DNA of 64,000 nucleotides from Chitinophagaceae bacterium (GCA_016786745.1 JAEUVS010000151.1:1-64000), one strand, 5' to 3'. Counted from the first letter of the stretch, positions 9,067 through 18,133 are shown. Notes: generated by a model not told the origin, from the sequence alone. Numbers and translations are program-made.

Positions 9067-10590
9067 ATGTCAACATCCCGGCGCTACATTGAAATTATGG
9101 ATACCACACTTCGCGATGGTGAACAAACCAGCGGGGTGTCGTTTACTCCTTCTGAAAAGCTGACGATAGCAAAACTGCTGCTCACCGAAGTGAAGGTCGA
9201 CCGCATTGAAATCGCGTCGGCGCGCGTATCGGAAGGTGAACTGTCTGCGGTAAAAACGATAACAAAGTGGGCAAAATCGAATGGTTTGCTTAACAGGGTT
9301 GAAGTGCTCACATTTGTTGACGGAGAGACGTCTATTCAATGGATGCAGAAAGCAGGCGCGAAGGTGATGAACCTGCTCACGAAAGGTTCACTTAATCATC
9401 TTATCCATCAGCTGAAAAAGAAACCGCTGGAACATTTCGACGATGTAAGATCGGTTATCTCAAAAGCTATCAGAAAAGGAATTGATTGTAACGTTTATCT
9501 CGAAGACTGGAGCAACGGTATGCGCCATTCTCCTGAATACGTGTTTGAATACCTTGATTTTTTATCGCAGCAACCGATAAAAAGGATCATGCTCCCCGAC
9601 ACACTGGGTGTGCTCACCCCCATTGAAGTAGAGAAATTCGTGTCTCAGATTGTGCAGCGTTATCCAGGTCTGCATTTCGATTTTCATGCACACAACGATT
9701 ACGATCTCGGTACGGCTAACGTGTTACAGGCCGTGCGTGCTGGCGCAAATGGCATTCATCTTACGGTGAATGGCATGGGTGAACGTGCGGGCAACGCGCC
9801 TCTCGCGAGCGCCATCGCTGTGCTCAACGATTTCATGCCGGGTATTAAAACTTCTATCAACGAAAAATCATTGTATAGCGTAAGTAAGCTGGTAGAAACA
9901 TTTTCCGGTGTCCGCATACCGATGAACAAACCGGTTGTCGGCGAAAACGTGTTTACGCAAACTGCGGGTATTCACGCCGACGGCGATAAAAAGAACAAAC
10001 TCTATTTTAACGACCTGATGCCTGAACGGTTCGGCAGGCAGCGCATGTACGCGCTTGGAAAAACAAGCGGTAAAGCGAACATCGAAAATAATTTGCTGCA
10101 ACTTGGCATCGAACTGAATGATAATGATCTTAAAAAAGTTACCGAGCGAATTATAGAATTGGGTGATAAAAAAGAGGTGCTCACGCAGGCCGACCTTCCT
10201 TATATCATTTCAGATATCCTGAATACAGAGAAAGCTGAGGAAAAAGTGACGATTGAAAATTATGTGCTCACTCATTCGAAGGACCTCAATCCTTCGGTTA
10301 CGCTGCGGATATCTATAGAGCAGGAAGTGTTCGAGGAACATTCGCAGGGGGATGGACAATACGACGCGTTCATGAATGCGCTCAAAAAAATTTATAAGAA
10401 GAAAAAGCAGGATCTTCCCCAGTTAACCGATTATAGCGTGCGTATTCCGCCTGGCGGTAAAAGTGATGCGTTGTGCGAAACAATCATCACCTGGAAATAT
10501 AGCGGCAAAGAATTTAAAACACGCGGGCTCGACAGCGACCAAACAGTTTCCGCAATTAAGGCAACACAAAAAATGCTCAACTTAATTTGA
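9067..10590 (+). CDS. 2-isopropylmalate/citramalate synthase family protein (LeuA2 type)
   Basis: A 507-residue DRE-TIM acyltransferase. The metal/substrate motif MDTTLRDGEQTSG is at residues about 11-23, HAHND at about 217 and NGMGERAGNAPLAS at about 237. A C-terminal LeuA-dimer regulatory domain occupies about residues 370-507. It condenses acetyl-CoA with a 2-oxo acid. The position between leuD and leuB and the sequence type match the second synthase of Bacteroidota leucine operons, which database entries call LeuA2 or 'alpha-isopropylmalate synthase regulatory domain-containing protein'. Canonical LeuA, which often precedes leuC in this phylum, is not in the window. Whether this protein uses 2-oxoisovalerate (leucine) or pyruvate (citramalate for isoleucine) cannot be decided by eye, so no symbol is given. 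Confidence 0.85.
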   Translation: MSTSRRYIEIMDTTLRDGEQTSGVSFTPSEKLTIAKLLLTEVKVDRIEIASARVSEGELSAVKTITKWAKSNGLLNRVEVLTFVDGETSIQWMQKAGAKVMNLLTKGSLNHLIHQLKKKPLEHFDDVRSVISKAIRKGIDCNVYLEDWSNGMRHSPEYVFEYLDFLSQQPIKRIMLPDTLGVLTPIEVEKFVSQIVQRYPGLHFDFHAHNDYDLGTANVLQAVRAGANGIHLTVNGMGERAGNAPLASAIAVLNDFMPGIKTSINEKSLYSVSKLVETFSGVRIPMNKPVVGENVFTQTAGIHADGDKKNKLYFNDLMPERFGRQRMYALGKTSGKANIENNLLQLGIELNDNDLKKVTERIIELGDKKEVLTQADLPYIISDILNTEKAEEKVTIENYVLTHSKDLNPSVTLRISIEQEVFEEHSQGDGQYDAFMNALKKIYKKKKQDLPQLTDYSVRIPPGGKSDALCETIITWKYSGKEFKTRGLDSDQTVSAIKATQKMLNLI

Positions 10591-10608
10591 TATTCTTAAT
10601 TTGATACT

Positions 10609-11682
10609 ATGGCAACAAAGAAAATTTTAATTGTTCCGGGCGACGGAATAGGACAGGAAGTAACGAGTGAAGGAAAGAAAGTGCTGGATAAAATTGCATC
10701 TAAGTATGGCCATACATTCAATTATGATGAAGCATTGATAGGTCACGCCGCTATTGAAAAAACCGGTAATCCACTGCCAGATGAAACGCTGACCAAAATG
10801 CGCGCTTCCGATGCCGTGTTGTTTGGAGCAGTTGGTCACCCGAAATACGACAACGATCCCACCGCGAAAGTGCGGCCTGAACAGGGTTTGCTTAAGATGC
10901 GTAAAGAGCTGGGATTGTATGCGAACCTGCGCCCGATAAAGTTATTTGATGAGTTGCTTGAAGCTTCAAGCATTAAACCTGAAATATTGCGCGGTGCGGA
11001 TATCCTGTTTTTCCGTGAGCTGACAGGTGATATTTATTTTGGTGAGAAAGGAAGAAAAAACAACGGCGATACTGCGTATGATAATGCAGAGTACAGTCGC
11101 TTTGAAGTGGAGCGCATAGCCCGCAAAGCTTTTGATTCAGCAAGAACAAGAAGAAAAAAAGTTTGTTCTGTCGATAAGGCCAATGTGCTTGAAACATCGA
11201 GGTTATGGAGAGAAGTGGTGCAGAAAGTGGCTGCCGGTTACCCTGATGTTGAAGTGGAACATCAGTTTGTTGATGCCGCTGCGATGATGCTTATTAAAGA
11301 TCCGCGTCGTTTTGATGTGGTGGTTACCGCTAACCTTTTCGGAGACATTCTTACTGATGAGGCCTCGCAGATTGCAGGTTCCATGGGTATGCTTGCTTCC
11401 GCGTCTATTGGTGATGGTACAGGCGTTTATGAGCCTATTCACGGATCGGCGCATGATATTACCGGTAAAGGTGTAGCGAATCCACTCGCTTCTATTTTAT
11501 CGGCAGCGTTGTTGCTTGATATTTCTTTTGGAATGAAGAAAGAGTCTGATGCCGTGATTAATGCGGTGGATAAAGTTTTGAAAGAAGGTTATCGCACGAA
11601 GGATATAGCGGATGCGAGGACAGCGTCGGATAACGTTTTGAATACTTCTGCGATGGGTGAGACTGTGTTGAAATTTATCTAA
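10609..11682 (+). CDS. leuB: 3-isopropylmalate dehydrogenase
   Basis: A 357-residue beta-decarboxylating dehydrogenase that oxidises 3-isopropylmalate with NAD+. Visible motifs are PGDGIGQEV at the N-terminus, GLLKMRKELGLYANLRP (substrate arginines), FFRELTGDIYFG (the LeuB-specific loop), DKANVLETSRLWR and the metal/NAD segment NLFGDILTDEASQIAGSMGML. The length is typical. It is the last gene of the operon, 18 nt after leuA2, and is followed directly by the long palindromic repeat that may end transcription. Confidence 0.97.
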   Translation: MATKKILIVPGDGIGQEVTSEGKKVLDKIASKYGHTFNYDEALIGHAAIEKTGNPLPDETLTKMRASDAVLFGAVGHPKYDNDPTAKVRPEQGLLKMRKELGLYANLRPIKLFDELLEASSIKPEILRGADILFFRELTGDIYFGEKGRKNNGDTAYDNAEYSRFEVERIARKAFDSARTRRKKVCSVDKANVLETSRLWREVVQKVAAGYPDVEVEHQFVDAAAMMLIKDPRRFDVVVTANLFGDILTDEASQIAGSMGMLASASIGDGTGVYEPIHGSAHDITGKGVANPLASILSAALLLDISFGMKKESDAVINAVDKVLKEGYRTKDIADARTASDNVLNTSAMGETVLKFI

Positions 11683-11683
11683 A

Positions 11684-11819
11684 AGCTTGCCCGCTGATCC
11701 CTCACGCTCGCGGAGTTTACCCTGAGGTCGAAGACCGAACGGGCTCGGTTCGGGATGACGGTTAGTCTCTTGTCATCCCGAATCCCGCCGAAGGCGGGTG
11801 AGGGATCAGCGGAGAAGCT
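11684..11819. repeat. Long palindromic (cruciform) intergenic repeat, copy 1
   Basis: The element fills the whole gap between the leuB stop and the stop of the convergent ferritin-like gene. The outer arms CCGCTGATCCCTCAC (11691-11705) and GTGAGGGATCAGCGG (11798-11812) are perfect 15-nt reverse complements, extended by AGCTT/AAGCT. Inner arms TTCGGGATGAC (11749-11759) and GTCATCCCGAA (11772-11782) pair perfectly. Two side hairpins, GGTC-GAA-GACC (11726-11736) and CCCGCC-GAA-GGCGGG (11784-11798), make it branched. A related copy lies at 40590-40694, sharing GAGTTTACCCTGAGG and the GGGATGAC arms. It is a dispersed MITE/REP-like element and could also act as a bidirectional terminator. Confidence 0.9.
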
Positions 11820-11820
11820 A

Positions 11821-12669
11821 TCACACGATAAACCCATCAACAATCGCAAGCACCTGCTCCGGCGTAAGCGGCTCATCAAAAGCTTCTGACGCTGATTCAG
11901 CTGAAATCTCAAACCCGTTTATACCAGTGATCTCAACGCTTGCCTGCATCGTATTTTCTTCGCCGTTATAACTGGGCTGCACGAGTTCACTGTCAATACC
12001 ACTCATATTGCCCGTAATCCACGGTTGCAGGTTGCCAACACCTGATCCAAGCTGTTGCCGCATATAGCGAATATGAGCCGCATGCCGTGCTTCCACCGAA
12101 TGAATCTGCAACGCAGCTGTGGTCACAGCTTCACCACCCAGCAACTCCGCAGCCCGGCCTTTGTACGCTCTCACCCCCGTATCTTCAAAAGCCTGCGCTA
12201 CAGCAAGAAATAATCCGAGATCACTGAACGCGTTTTTAAACGGCCCGTCACCGCTTCCTTTTCCACCCGAAAAATCGAACCCGGGCTTATCAACAGGCGT
12301 TCCGCCGGCAGCGGTAATTGCTGCTTTCAAAAAGTTGACATGCGCGGTCTCGTGTTTCGAAATGGTTTGAATAGACATGGCCAGTTGGCCGCTAAGCAGG
12401 CCTGGGGCCAGCAGCGATTGCACATAAAATTCCGCTTCCAGGTATTCGAGTGTCAGCGCATAATTGAGCACATCAAATACATCCTGCACACCTCTCGTAC
12501 CCGCGTATGCTTTTTTAAACAATGATCCAAAAGCAACAGGCAATGCGGCAAGAGCCGCTTTACCGGTAACGCCTGCGAAGTTCCTCAACACCGATCTGCG
12601 CGAATTAACGCGGTCGAACGCTTCACCATCTGCTTTTTCAATTTCATCAATGATATTACTAAGATTCAT
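11821..12669 (-). CDS. Ferritin-like domain protein with Tat signal
   Basis: A 282-residue exported protein. An acidic N-terminal stretch precedes a twin-arginine motif at about residues 24-30 (SRRSVLRNFAG) and a hydrophobic segment. The mature part is a ferritin-like (Ferritin_2, PF13668) four-helix domain: LNYALTLEYLEAEFY, ISKHETAHVNFLKAAI, AQAFEDTGVRAYKGRA and HSVEARHAAHIRYMR, with Glu and His placed as in di-iron helices. The role is unproven; stress-related metal binding is a common guess. It lies 11 nt after the upstream paralogue, so the two are likely co-transcribed. Confidence 0.88.
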   Translation of the reverse strand: MNLSNIIDEIEKADGEAFDRVNSRRSVLRNFAGVTGKAALAALPVAFGSLFKKAYAGTRGVQDVFDVLNYALTLEYLEAEFYVQSLLAPGLLSGQLAMSIQTISKHETAHVNFLKAAITAAGGTPVDKPGFDFSGGKGSGDGPFKNAFSDLGLFLAVAQAFEDTGVRAYKGRAAELLGGEAVTTAALQIHSVEARHAAHIRYMRQQLGSGVGNLQPWITGNMSGIDSELVQPSYNGEENTMQASVEITGINGFEISAESASEAFDEPLTPEQVLAIVDGFIV

Positions 12670-12680
12670 AGCTATCTGTT

Positions 12681-13340
12681 TTAGTAGGTGGGTAAATTGG
12701 CGCCGTTAATTACAGTTTTAATGTAAGGTTGCGCTATCATCAGCACTTCAGATGGTTTCCTCGAACCATCGAGACCATCGGAATTGATCACAGTGTCGTC
12801 AGCAAATGATCCAGGGCTGATAAGGTCACGGATGAGCGCCGCGTGTCTTGCTTCTACCGACACAATTTTTCCGGCGAGCACCAGGTAGTCGGCCGTTTCA
12901 ATCAGGCGGCCTGCGCCATTATACGCGCTCACGCCAAGATCCTCGAACGCTTTTGCGGTTGCCAGTACACTGTCTCTCGAACTAAAATCAATAGAACTGA
13001 AATCCACTTCGAGATCCTGGATCGCTTTATCACCCAGCGCGGTTTTGAAAAATTCGCGGTGGGCCACTTCATGATCGCGGATGTCGGTTAGCAATGTCGC
13101 TTCGGGTGAAGAGATTCCTGAGAACTGCGTCATGATCACCTGTGTGTAGAATGCTGCTTCAAGTTGTTCGAGCGCATAGGCATAATTGAGAATACCTATG
13201 TCGCCGGATCCAAGGTCAACACCATCAAGTGTTCCAGGCGAAACCACCTCATCTTTGTTACAACCTGCGATTACAACAAGCCCGGAAGCAGTTCCTGCGA
13301 AACCTAAAAATTTACGACGGCTGAATTCGCTTTTCGGCAT
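12681..13340 (-). CDS. Ferritin-like domain Tat lipoprotein
   Basis: A 219-residue paralogue of the next gene. The N-terminus SRRKFLGFAGTASGLVVIAGC combines a twin-arginine motif (residues about 8-13) with a lipobox (VIAGC), so it is probably a Tat-exported lipoprotein. The ferritin-like helices are LNYAYALEQLEAAFYTQV, IRDHEVAHREFFKTAL, AKAFEDLGVSAYNGAG and VSVEARHAALIRDL. It is the first gene of the pair; the 169-nt region upstream faces the esterase gene and should hold both promoters. Tandem pairs of this family recur in Bacteroidota; substrate and partner are unknown. Confidence 0.88.
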   Translation of the reverse strand: MPKSEFSRRKFLGFAGTASGLVVIAGCNKDEVVSPGTLDGVDLGSGDIGILNYAYALEQLEAAFYTQVIMTQFSGISSPEATLLTDIRDHEVAHREFFKTALGDKAIQDLEVDFSSIDFSSRDSVLATAKAFEDLGVSAYNGAGRLIETADYLVLAGKIVSVEARHAALIRDLISPGSFADDTVINSDGLDGSRKPSEVLMIAQPYIKTVINGANLPTY

Positions 13341-13509
13341 GATAAATACTTTTAAGGTTAGAAATCTTTTTTACGGGTGAAGGTGGTGTTGATGTTAACT
13401 ACGGGAATGAATTCACATCAGTTTTATCTTTTTAAAATAATTTTCACGAATAAAACCGTGTTTAACTTTTATGCGTAATTGATATATACAGCTTGAACAC
13501 CACAGACAC

Positions 13510-14337
13510 ATGAAGATGCGCGCAACTTTGGCAACTTTGTTAGCATGCCTTGCACTGCTCGCTTCTTCAATGTGCAGAAAGAAAAATATTTCGTCCTTAA
13601 TTATATCGCCGATCCAACCTGGACCATACACGCTTTTCGCCGACACAAACCGCATCAACGAAGCGTTCGGTGGATATTATATTGCTATGCCTTCCCCATC
13701 CGACAGCACGCTTGAAAAATTCCCACTTTTAATTTTTTTGCATGGCCTCGGCCAGAGAGGAAATGGAAAAGAAGATTTGAAATACCTGCTATTCGATGGC
13801 ATCGGCAAAGTGATTAAAGATCAAAGGATGCCTTCATCGTTTGTGGTGAAGGACCAAAAATTCTCATTTATCATCGTCTCACCACAATATCAAACGCCAC
13901 CCGATGAAAAAGAAGTGATGCAGTTGCTTGACAGTATCGTGGCCCGGTATCCTGTGCGGACAAACAGAATATATATTTCCGGGTTAAGCCTGGGAGGAAG
14001 AATTGCTACGCTCGTAGCTGCAAAATATCCTGAACGGTTTGCTGCGATGGTGCCGATTGCGGGTGTGGCCACTACGCCGGGAATGGGCGAACGATGTAAA
14101 AGTATTGCCGAAGCGAATCTGCCGGTATGGGAACTGCATAACGAAGATGATCCGATGGCCGACGTGAACGACGCGCGACGTTTTATTGATTCTGTTATCA
14201 GCTACTTTCCTGCAGTATTGCCACGGCTCACTGTTTTTGATAAATATGGGCATGATGCGTGGACTACTGCCCTTGATACCTCTTATCGCGAGAACGGGAT
14301 GAACATTTACGAATGGATGTTACAATATTACAGGTAG
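13510..14337 (+). CDS. Alpha/beta hydrolase, phospholipase/carboxylesterase-like
   Basis: A 275-residue exported esterase. The N-terminal hydrophobic segment ends near Cys22 (LLASSMC), an imperfect lipobox. The nucleophile elbow is GLSLGGR (GxSxG), preceded by an oxyanion-type FLHGLGQRG. The candidate acid is in NEDDPMADV and the histidine is in KYGHDAWTTA, the order expected for the fold. Predicted to cleave esters in the periplasm or at the cell surface; substrate unknown. Its 3' end overlaps the start of the MFS gene by 25 nt, so the two are probably translated together. Confidence 0.8.
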   Translation: MKMRATLATLLACLALLASSMCRKKNISSLIISPIQPGPYTLFADTNRINEAFGGYYIAMPSPSDSTLEKFPLLIFLHGLGQRGNGKEDLKYLLFDGIGKVIKDQRMPSSFVVKDQKFSFIIVSPQYQTPPDEKEVMQLLDSIVARYPVRTNRIYISGLSLGGRIATLVAAKYPERFAAMVPIAGVATTPGMGERCKSIAEANLPVWELHNEDDPMADVNDARRFIDSVISYFPAVLPRLTVFDKYGHDAWTTALDTSYRENGMNIYEWMLQYYR

Positions 14338-15605
14338 AGAATTTGCATTACATTACACCTAAAAAAATCTTGACATCTCCCCGCTGGCACCGCCTCATCC
14401 CCGTCGTATTCATCACATATAGCCTCGCCTATCTCGACAGGGCAAACTTCGCGTTTGGCGTGGCGGGAGGAATGGGAAAAGATCTTAACATCTCCCCCGC
14501 TACCTCCGCACTATTAAGTTCCTTATTCTTTCTTGGCTATTTCTTCTTCCAGATCCCCGGCGCACACTACGCAGTAAAAAAGAGCGCCAAAAAACTTGTA
14601 TTCTGGTCGCTCATTTTGTGGGGCGCATGCGCCACAGCCACTGGTATCATCACCAATGTAACCGGGCTTATTATCATCCGCTTTACGCTCGGCATAGTAG
14701 AAAGCGCGGTGATGCCCGCGATGCTTATTTTTCTAAGCCGGTGGTATACAAAAAAAGAACGGTCGCGTGCCAACGCGTTTCTCATACTCGGCAATCCTGT
14801 GACGATATTGTGGATGTCCATCCTTTCGGGTTACCTGCTCGATGCTTTCGGATGGAGATGGATGTTCATCCTCGAAGGAGTTCCTGCCATAGCCTGGGCC
14901 TTTGTGTGGTGGTACATCGCAGAAGACCATCCCGAAAATGCCAAATGGCTCCCCGATGAAGAAAAACAATTTCTCAAAACAGAATTGCAGAAAGAACAGC
15001 AGGGCATAGCGCCGGTAAAAAATTACATGGCCATGTTTAAATCGAAAACAGTAATCCTGCTTTCCCTGCAATATTTTATGTGGAGCATCGGCGTGTATGG
15101 GTTTGTGATGTGGCTGCCCTCCATAATAAAATCTGCGCCGTCGCTTGATATTGTTGCCACCGGGTGGTTTTCTTCGGTGCCATATGTTTTTGCTGTTATA
15201 GGCATGCTCGCCGCATCCTATTTTTCAGATAAAATTTCAAGACGGAAAGAATTTGTATGGCCGTTACTTCTCGCGGGCGCACTGGCTTTTTATGGTTCGT
15301 ACCTGGCGGGAGCAGATAACTTCTGGCTGTCGTTCGTGTTGCTCGTTATCGCCGGTATGATGATGTATGCGCCTTACGGCCCCTTTTTCGCTATCATTCC
15401 CGAAGTGTTACCACAAAATGTAGCGGGTGTGGCTATGGCGATGATTAATAGTTTCGGGGCACTCGGTTCGTTTGCAGGCGCATATATAGTGGGACGCTTA
15501 AACGAATCAACAGGAGGCTTCGGCGCATCATATATTTTTATGGCGGCCGCATTGTTGCTCTCTTCAATACTTACTTTGATAGCCGTTAAAGTGAAGCGCG
15601 TGTAG
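14313..15605 (+). CDS. MFS transporter, anion:cation symporter (ACS) type
   Basis: A 430-residue major facilitator with about 12 membrane segments. The N-terminal SLAYLDRANFAFG and the loop SRWYTKKERSRANA-type motif (LSRWYTKKERSRA) after helix 4 are typical of the ACS family, which takes up hexuronates, glucarate, tartrate, phthalate and similar organic anions. The DAFGWRWMFILEGVPA segment is also an ACS hallmark. The start lies inside the preceding esterase gene. Its stop overlaps the tail of the antisense PIG-L remnant by 20 nt. With the FAH-family enzyme downstream it suggests sugar-acid use, as inference. Confidence 0.9.
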   Translation: MDVTILQVENLHYITPKKILTSPRWHRLIPVVFITYSLAYLDRANFAFGVAGGMGKDLNISPATSALLSSLFFLGYFFFQIPGAHYAVKKSAKKLVFWSLILWGACATATGIITNVTGLIIIRFTLGIVESAVMPAMLIFLSRWYTKKERSRANAFLILGNPVTILWMSILSGYLLDAFGWRWMFILEGVPAIAWAFVWWYIAEDHPENAKWLPDEEKQFLKTELQKEQQGIAPVKNYMAMFKSKTVILLSLQYFMWSIGVYGFVMWLPSIIKSAPSLDIVATGWFSSVPYVFAVIGMLAASYFSDKISRRKEFVWPLLLAGALAFYGSYLAGADNFWLSFVLLVIAGMMMYAPYGPFFAIIPEVLPQNVAGVAMAMINSFGALGSFAGAYIVGRLNESTGGFGASYIFMAAALLLSSILTLIAVKVKRV

Positions 15606-16071
15606 CATTTCTTTTGAAATGAATAAAAGCTTCCGCGGCTTTTACACCGGCTTCTAATCCCCTGAATTCTTCCATTTGGCGGAAAAACGAATCATAGGTT
15701 CTTACAGGATCCTGTGTTTTATGCGCATTCATCGCCAGCTTTTTCTTTTCCCGGTGATCTGTGATATCAATATAATCCGTCGCATTAAAACCCATCGTTT
15801 CACTGCCAGTGTTTACTTCATAAAAATAGAGGTCGTACGATTTCTTCATGTTGATCCATGCCGACAGCGCGAGCAAACCCGCCACCTGGTGGTCGCGGTG
15901 CGAATCCACGGGCCAGTGTGTGAAAACCATGTCCGGCTTGAGTGTTTCAATTAATTTCAGCAACTCGTTACTTTTCTCATTGCTTAAAACCGTATCTCCA
16001 TCCACCTGGCTCGCAAAAACAGGCCTCACGTTAAGCGCCTTGCAGGCTGTTTCTGCTTTATCAAACATCAT
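15586..16071 (-). pseudogene. PIG-L family deacetylase remnant lacking the N-terminal zinc site
   Basis: 161 codons match only the C-terminal two thirds of a PIG-L (LmbE-like) de-N-acetylase. The segment KPDMVFTHWPVDSHRDHQVAG holds the HxxH zinc histidine, and DLYFYEVNTGSETMGFNATDYIDIT follows as in the family. The obligatory N-terminal AHPDDE motif, which supplies two zinc ligands and the catalytic Asp, is absent. A stop codon (TAA) sits directly before the first ATG, and the next 40 nt up to the acyltransferase gene encode nothing similar. The protein would lack an active site, so this is probably a truncated gene. Its stop overlaps the MFS stop by 20 nt. Confidence 0.78.
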
Positions 16072-16110
16072 TTATTATATTTAATATTCAAATAACCCAA
16101 TCTGACTGTT

Positions 16111-17268
16111 TTGAACAAACAACGCTACCACTCGCTCGATGTATTTCGCGGCGCGACCGTTGCCTTCATGATCCTGGTAAACAATCCCGGAAGCTGGCAA
16201 CATATTTACTCACCGCTCGAACACGCAAAATGGCACGGCCTTACACCCACTGACCTCGTATTTCCCTTTTTCCTTTTTGCAGTCGGAAACGCTATGGCAT
16301 TCGTACAACCGCGACTGAAAGCAGCCGGAGAGGCGGCCTTCTGGAAAAAAATACTAACGAGAACCATTCTCATTTTCGCTATTGGCATTTTTCTAAACTG
16401 GTTCCCGTTTGTGCAATGGCAAAATGATGAACTCGTGGCAAAAGGCTGGACGTGGACACGCGGCGACGGCGAGCAAGGTGGTATCAGGATACTTGGTGTG
16501 TTGCAACGTATAGCCCTGTCGTATTTCTTCGCATCAATTATCGTTTACTACTCCAGGGTTCGCACAGCAGCCATCATCGGCGCTCTCCTGCTTGTACTTT
16601 ACTGGATTCTTTGCCTCGCAGGAAATCCTGCCGACCCGTATAGCATGACCGGTTGGTTTGGAAACGGAATTGATAAAGCGGTGCTTGGCGAAGCGCATAT
16701 GTATCACGGTGAAGGAATAGCGTTCGAACCCGAAGGTATTATGAGCACAATTCCTTCTATAGTGCAGGTGGTGATCGGGTTTATTGTCGGCAATTTCTTA
16801 CGTACGAATAATAAGGAAAACATCTTTCAAACCCTCACTGTCTTATTCGTTGGCGCGGTGGGATTATTATTCGCCGCCTACTGGTGGGATCTCGTTTTTC
16901 CCATCAATAAAAAAATATGGACAGGCTCATTCGTTCTCGTTACTTCCGGTCTCGCCATTTTACTTTTAGGCGTATTTGTCTACTTCATCGAAATAAAAAA
17001 TTTGAGGGGAGCGTGGAGCAGGTTCTTCGATGCATTCGGAAAAAACGCTCTCTTTATTTATGCCTTAAGCGGACTATTCCCAAAACTGCTGGGCATGACG
17101 CGACTTTCAGAGGGGCGAACCGCATGGGGATGGTTTTATCAGAATGTTACGTCCAGGTTTCCGGGACGCCCTGAGAATGGTTCGCTATTGTTCGCGCTCA
17201 GTTTTATTTTTCTACTTTGGCTGATAGCTTACTGGATGGACCGCAGAAAAATTTACATCCGGGTATAA
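16111..17268 (+). CDS. HGSNAT-like membrane acyltransferase (DUF5009/COG4299)
   Basis: A 385-residue multi-pass protein with about 10-11 hydrophobic segments. The N-terminal SLDVFRGATVAFMILVNNPG, WHGLTPTDLVFPFFLFAVG and the later GVLQRIALSYF are diagnostic for the heparan-alpha-glucosaminide N-acetyltransferase/NagX group, in which a conserved His near the first loop carries the acetyl group. It probably moves acetyl from cytoplasmic acetyl-CoA to an amino sugar outside the membrane. The start is TTG: an in-frame stop lies six codons upstream and there is no ATG before the conserved domain. FAH-family gene follows after 13 nt. Confidence 0.88.
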   Translation: MNKQRYHSLDVFRGATVAFMILVNNPGSWQHIYSPLEHAKWHGLTPTDLVFPFFLFAVGNAMAFVQPRLKAAGEAAFWKKILTRTILIFAIGIFLNWFPFVQWQNDELVAKGWTWTRGDGEQGGIRILGVLQRIALSYFFASIIVYYSRVRTAAIIGALLLVLYWILCLAGNPADPYSMTGWFGNGIDKAVLGEAHMYHGEGIAFEPEGIMSTIPSIVQVVIGFIVGNFLRTNNKENIFQTLTVLFVGAVGLLFAAYWWDLVFPINKKIWTGSFVLVTSGLAILLLGVFVYFIEIKNLRGAWSRFFDAFGKNALFIYALSGLFPKLLGMTRLSEGRTAWGWFYQNVTSRFPGRPENGSLLFALSFIFLLWLIAYWMDRRKIYIRV

Positions 17269-17281
17269 ATTTTTTTAAAAA

Positions 17282-18133
17282 ATGCATCTTTACAGAACTT
17301 CGAAAGGGAATATTATCTCATATAACGGTAACGTATACCTGAACAATTCAGAATGGACATCACTTATCAACAGGAGCGGCCTGCATGACTATCTTTCGTC
17401 GCTAATCTCTTCTTCCCAAAAAATCGATGCGGCACAGTTCAGAGAAATTGTTTCTCAAAACACACTTCCACCCTTAACACAACAGGAAGTGTGGGCAGCC
17501 GGCGTAACCTACCTGCGTAGCCGCGACGCACGCATGGAAGAATCAAAAGACACGGGCGGCAGCGACTGTTACGAAAAAGTGTACACAGCGGACCGGCCCG
17601 AATTGTTTTTCAAAGCGATGCCGCACCGCGTTTCGGGACCTGGCGAAGAGGTGTACATAAGGAGAGATTCAACATGGAACGTACCTGAACCCGAACTCGC
17701 ATTATTCATCAACAACAGCGGAACAATCCAGGCGTATACAGTTGGCAACGACATGAGCTCGCGAAGCATCGAAGGAGAAAATCCTCTCTATTTACCACAG
17801 GCAAAAATGTATGAACGCTCAGTGGCGCTGGGTCCATGCCTGTATATTCCATCCAAACCATTCGACCGAAACAGTTCCATCACCTTGAGAATCGAAAGAG
17901 ATAACAATACCGCTTACGAAGGTTCGGTAAAAGTCGACAAGATGAAACGTACGCTCGAAGAGCTGGCCAAATGGCTATTCGCCGAGTTGAAATTTCCTTA
18001 CGGCAGTTTCCTGCTAACAGGCACAGGGTTAGTTCCGCCCGATCATTTCACGTTACAGCATGGCGACGTTGTTCATATTACTATAGAAAACATTGGCACA
18101 TTAAGCAACACAGTAAAAGTTAGTCCTCCTTAA
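17282..18133 (+). CDS. Fumarylacetoacetate hydrolase (FAH) family protein
   Basis: A 283-residue cytoplasmic enzyme. An N-terminal cap domain precedes the FAH fold with [17 protein letters not shown], the metal ligands ExE in [11 protein letters not shown], the ligand Asp in [17 protein letters not shown], and [17 protein letters not shown]. Bacterial relatives act as 2-oxo acid hydrolases, decarboxylases or dehydratases, including in oxidative sugar and sugar-acid pathways. Co-direction with the ACS transporter and the acyltransferase suggests sugar-acid catabolism but no substrate can be fixed. Its TAA stop and the stop of the convergent SulP gene share one TTAA (18130-18133). Confidence 0.88.
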   Translation: MHLYRTSKGNIISYNGNVYLNNSEWTSLINRSGLHDYLSSLISSSQKIDAAQFREIVSQNTLPPLTQQEVWAAGVTYLRSRDARMEESKDTGGSDCYEKVYTADRPELFFKAMPHRVSGPGEEVYIRRDSTWNVPEPELALFINNSGTIQAYTVGNDMSSRSIEGENPLYLPQAKMYERSVALGPCLYIPSKPFDRNSSITLRIERDNNTAYEGSVKVDKMKRTLEELAKWLFAELKFPYGSFLLTGTGLVPPDHFTLQHGDVVHITIENIGTLSNTVKVSPP

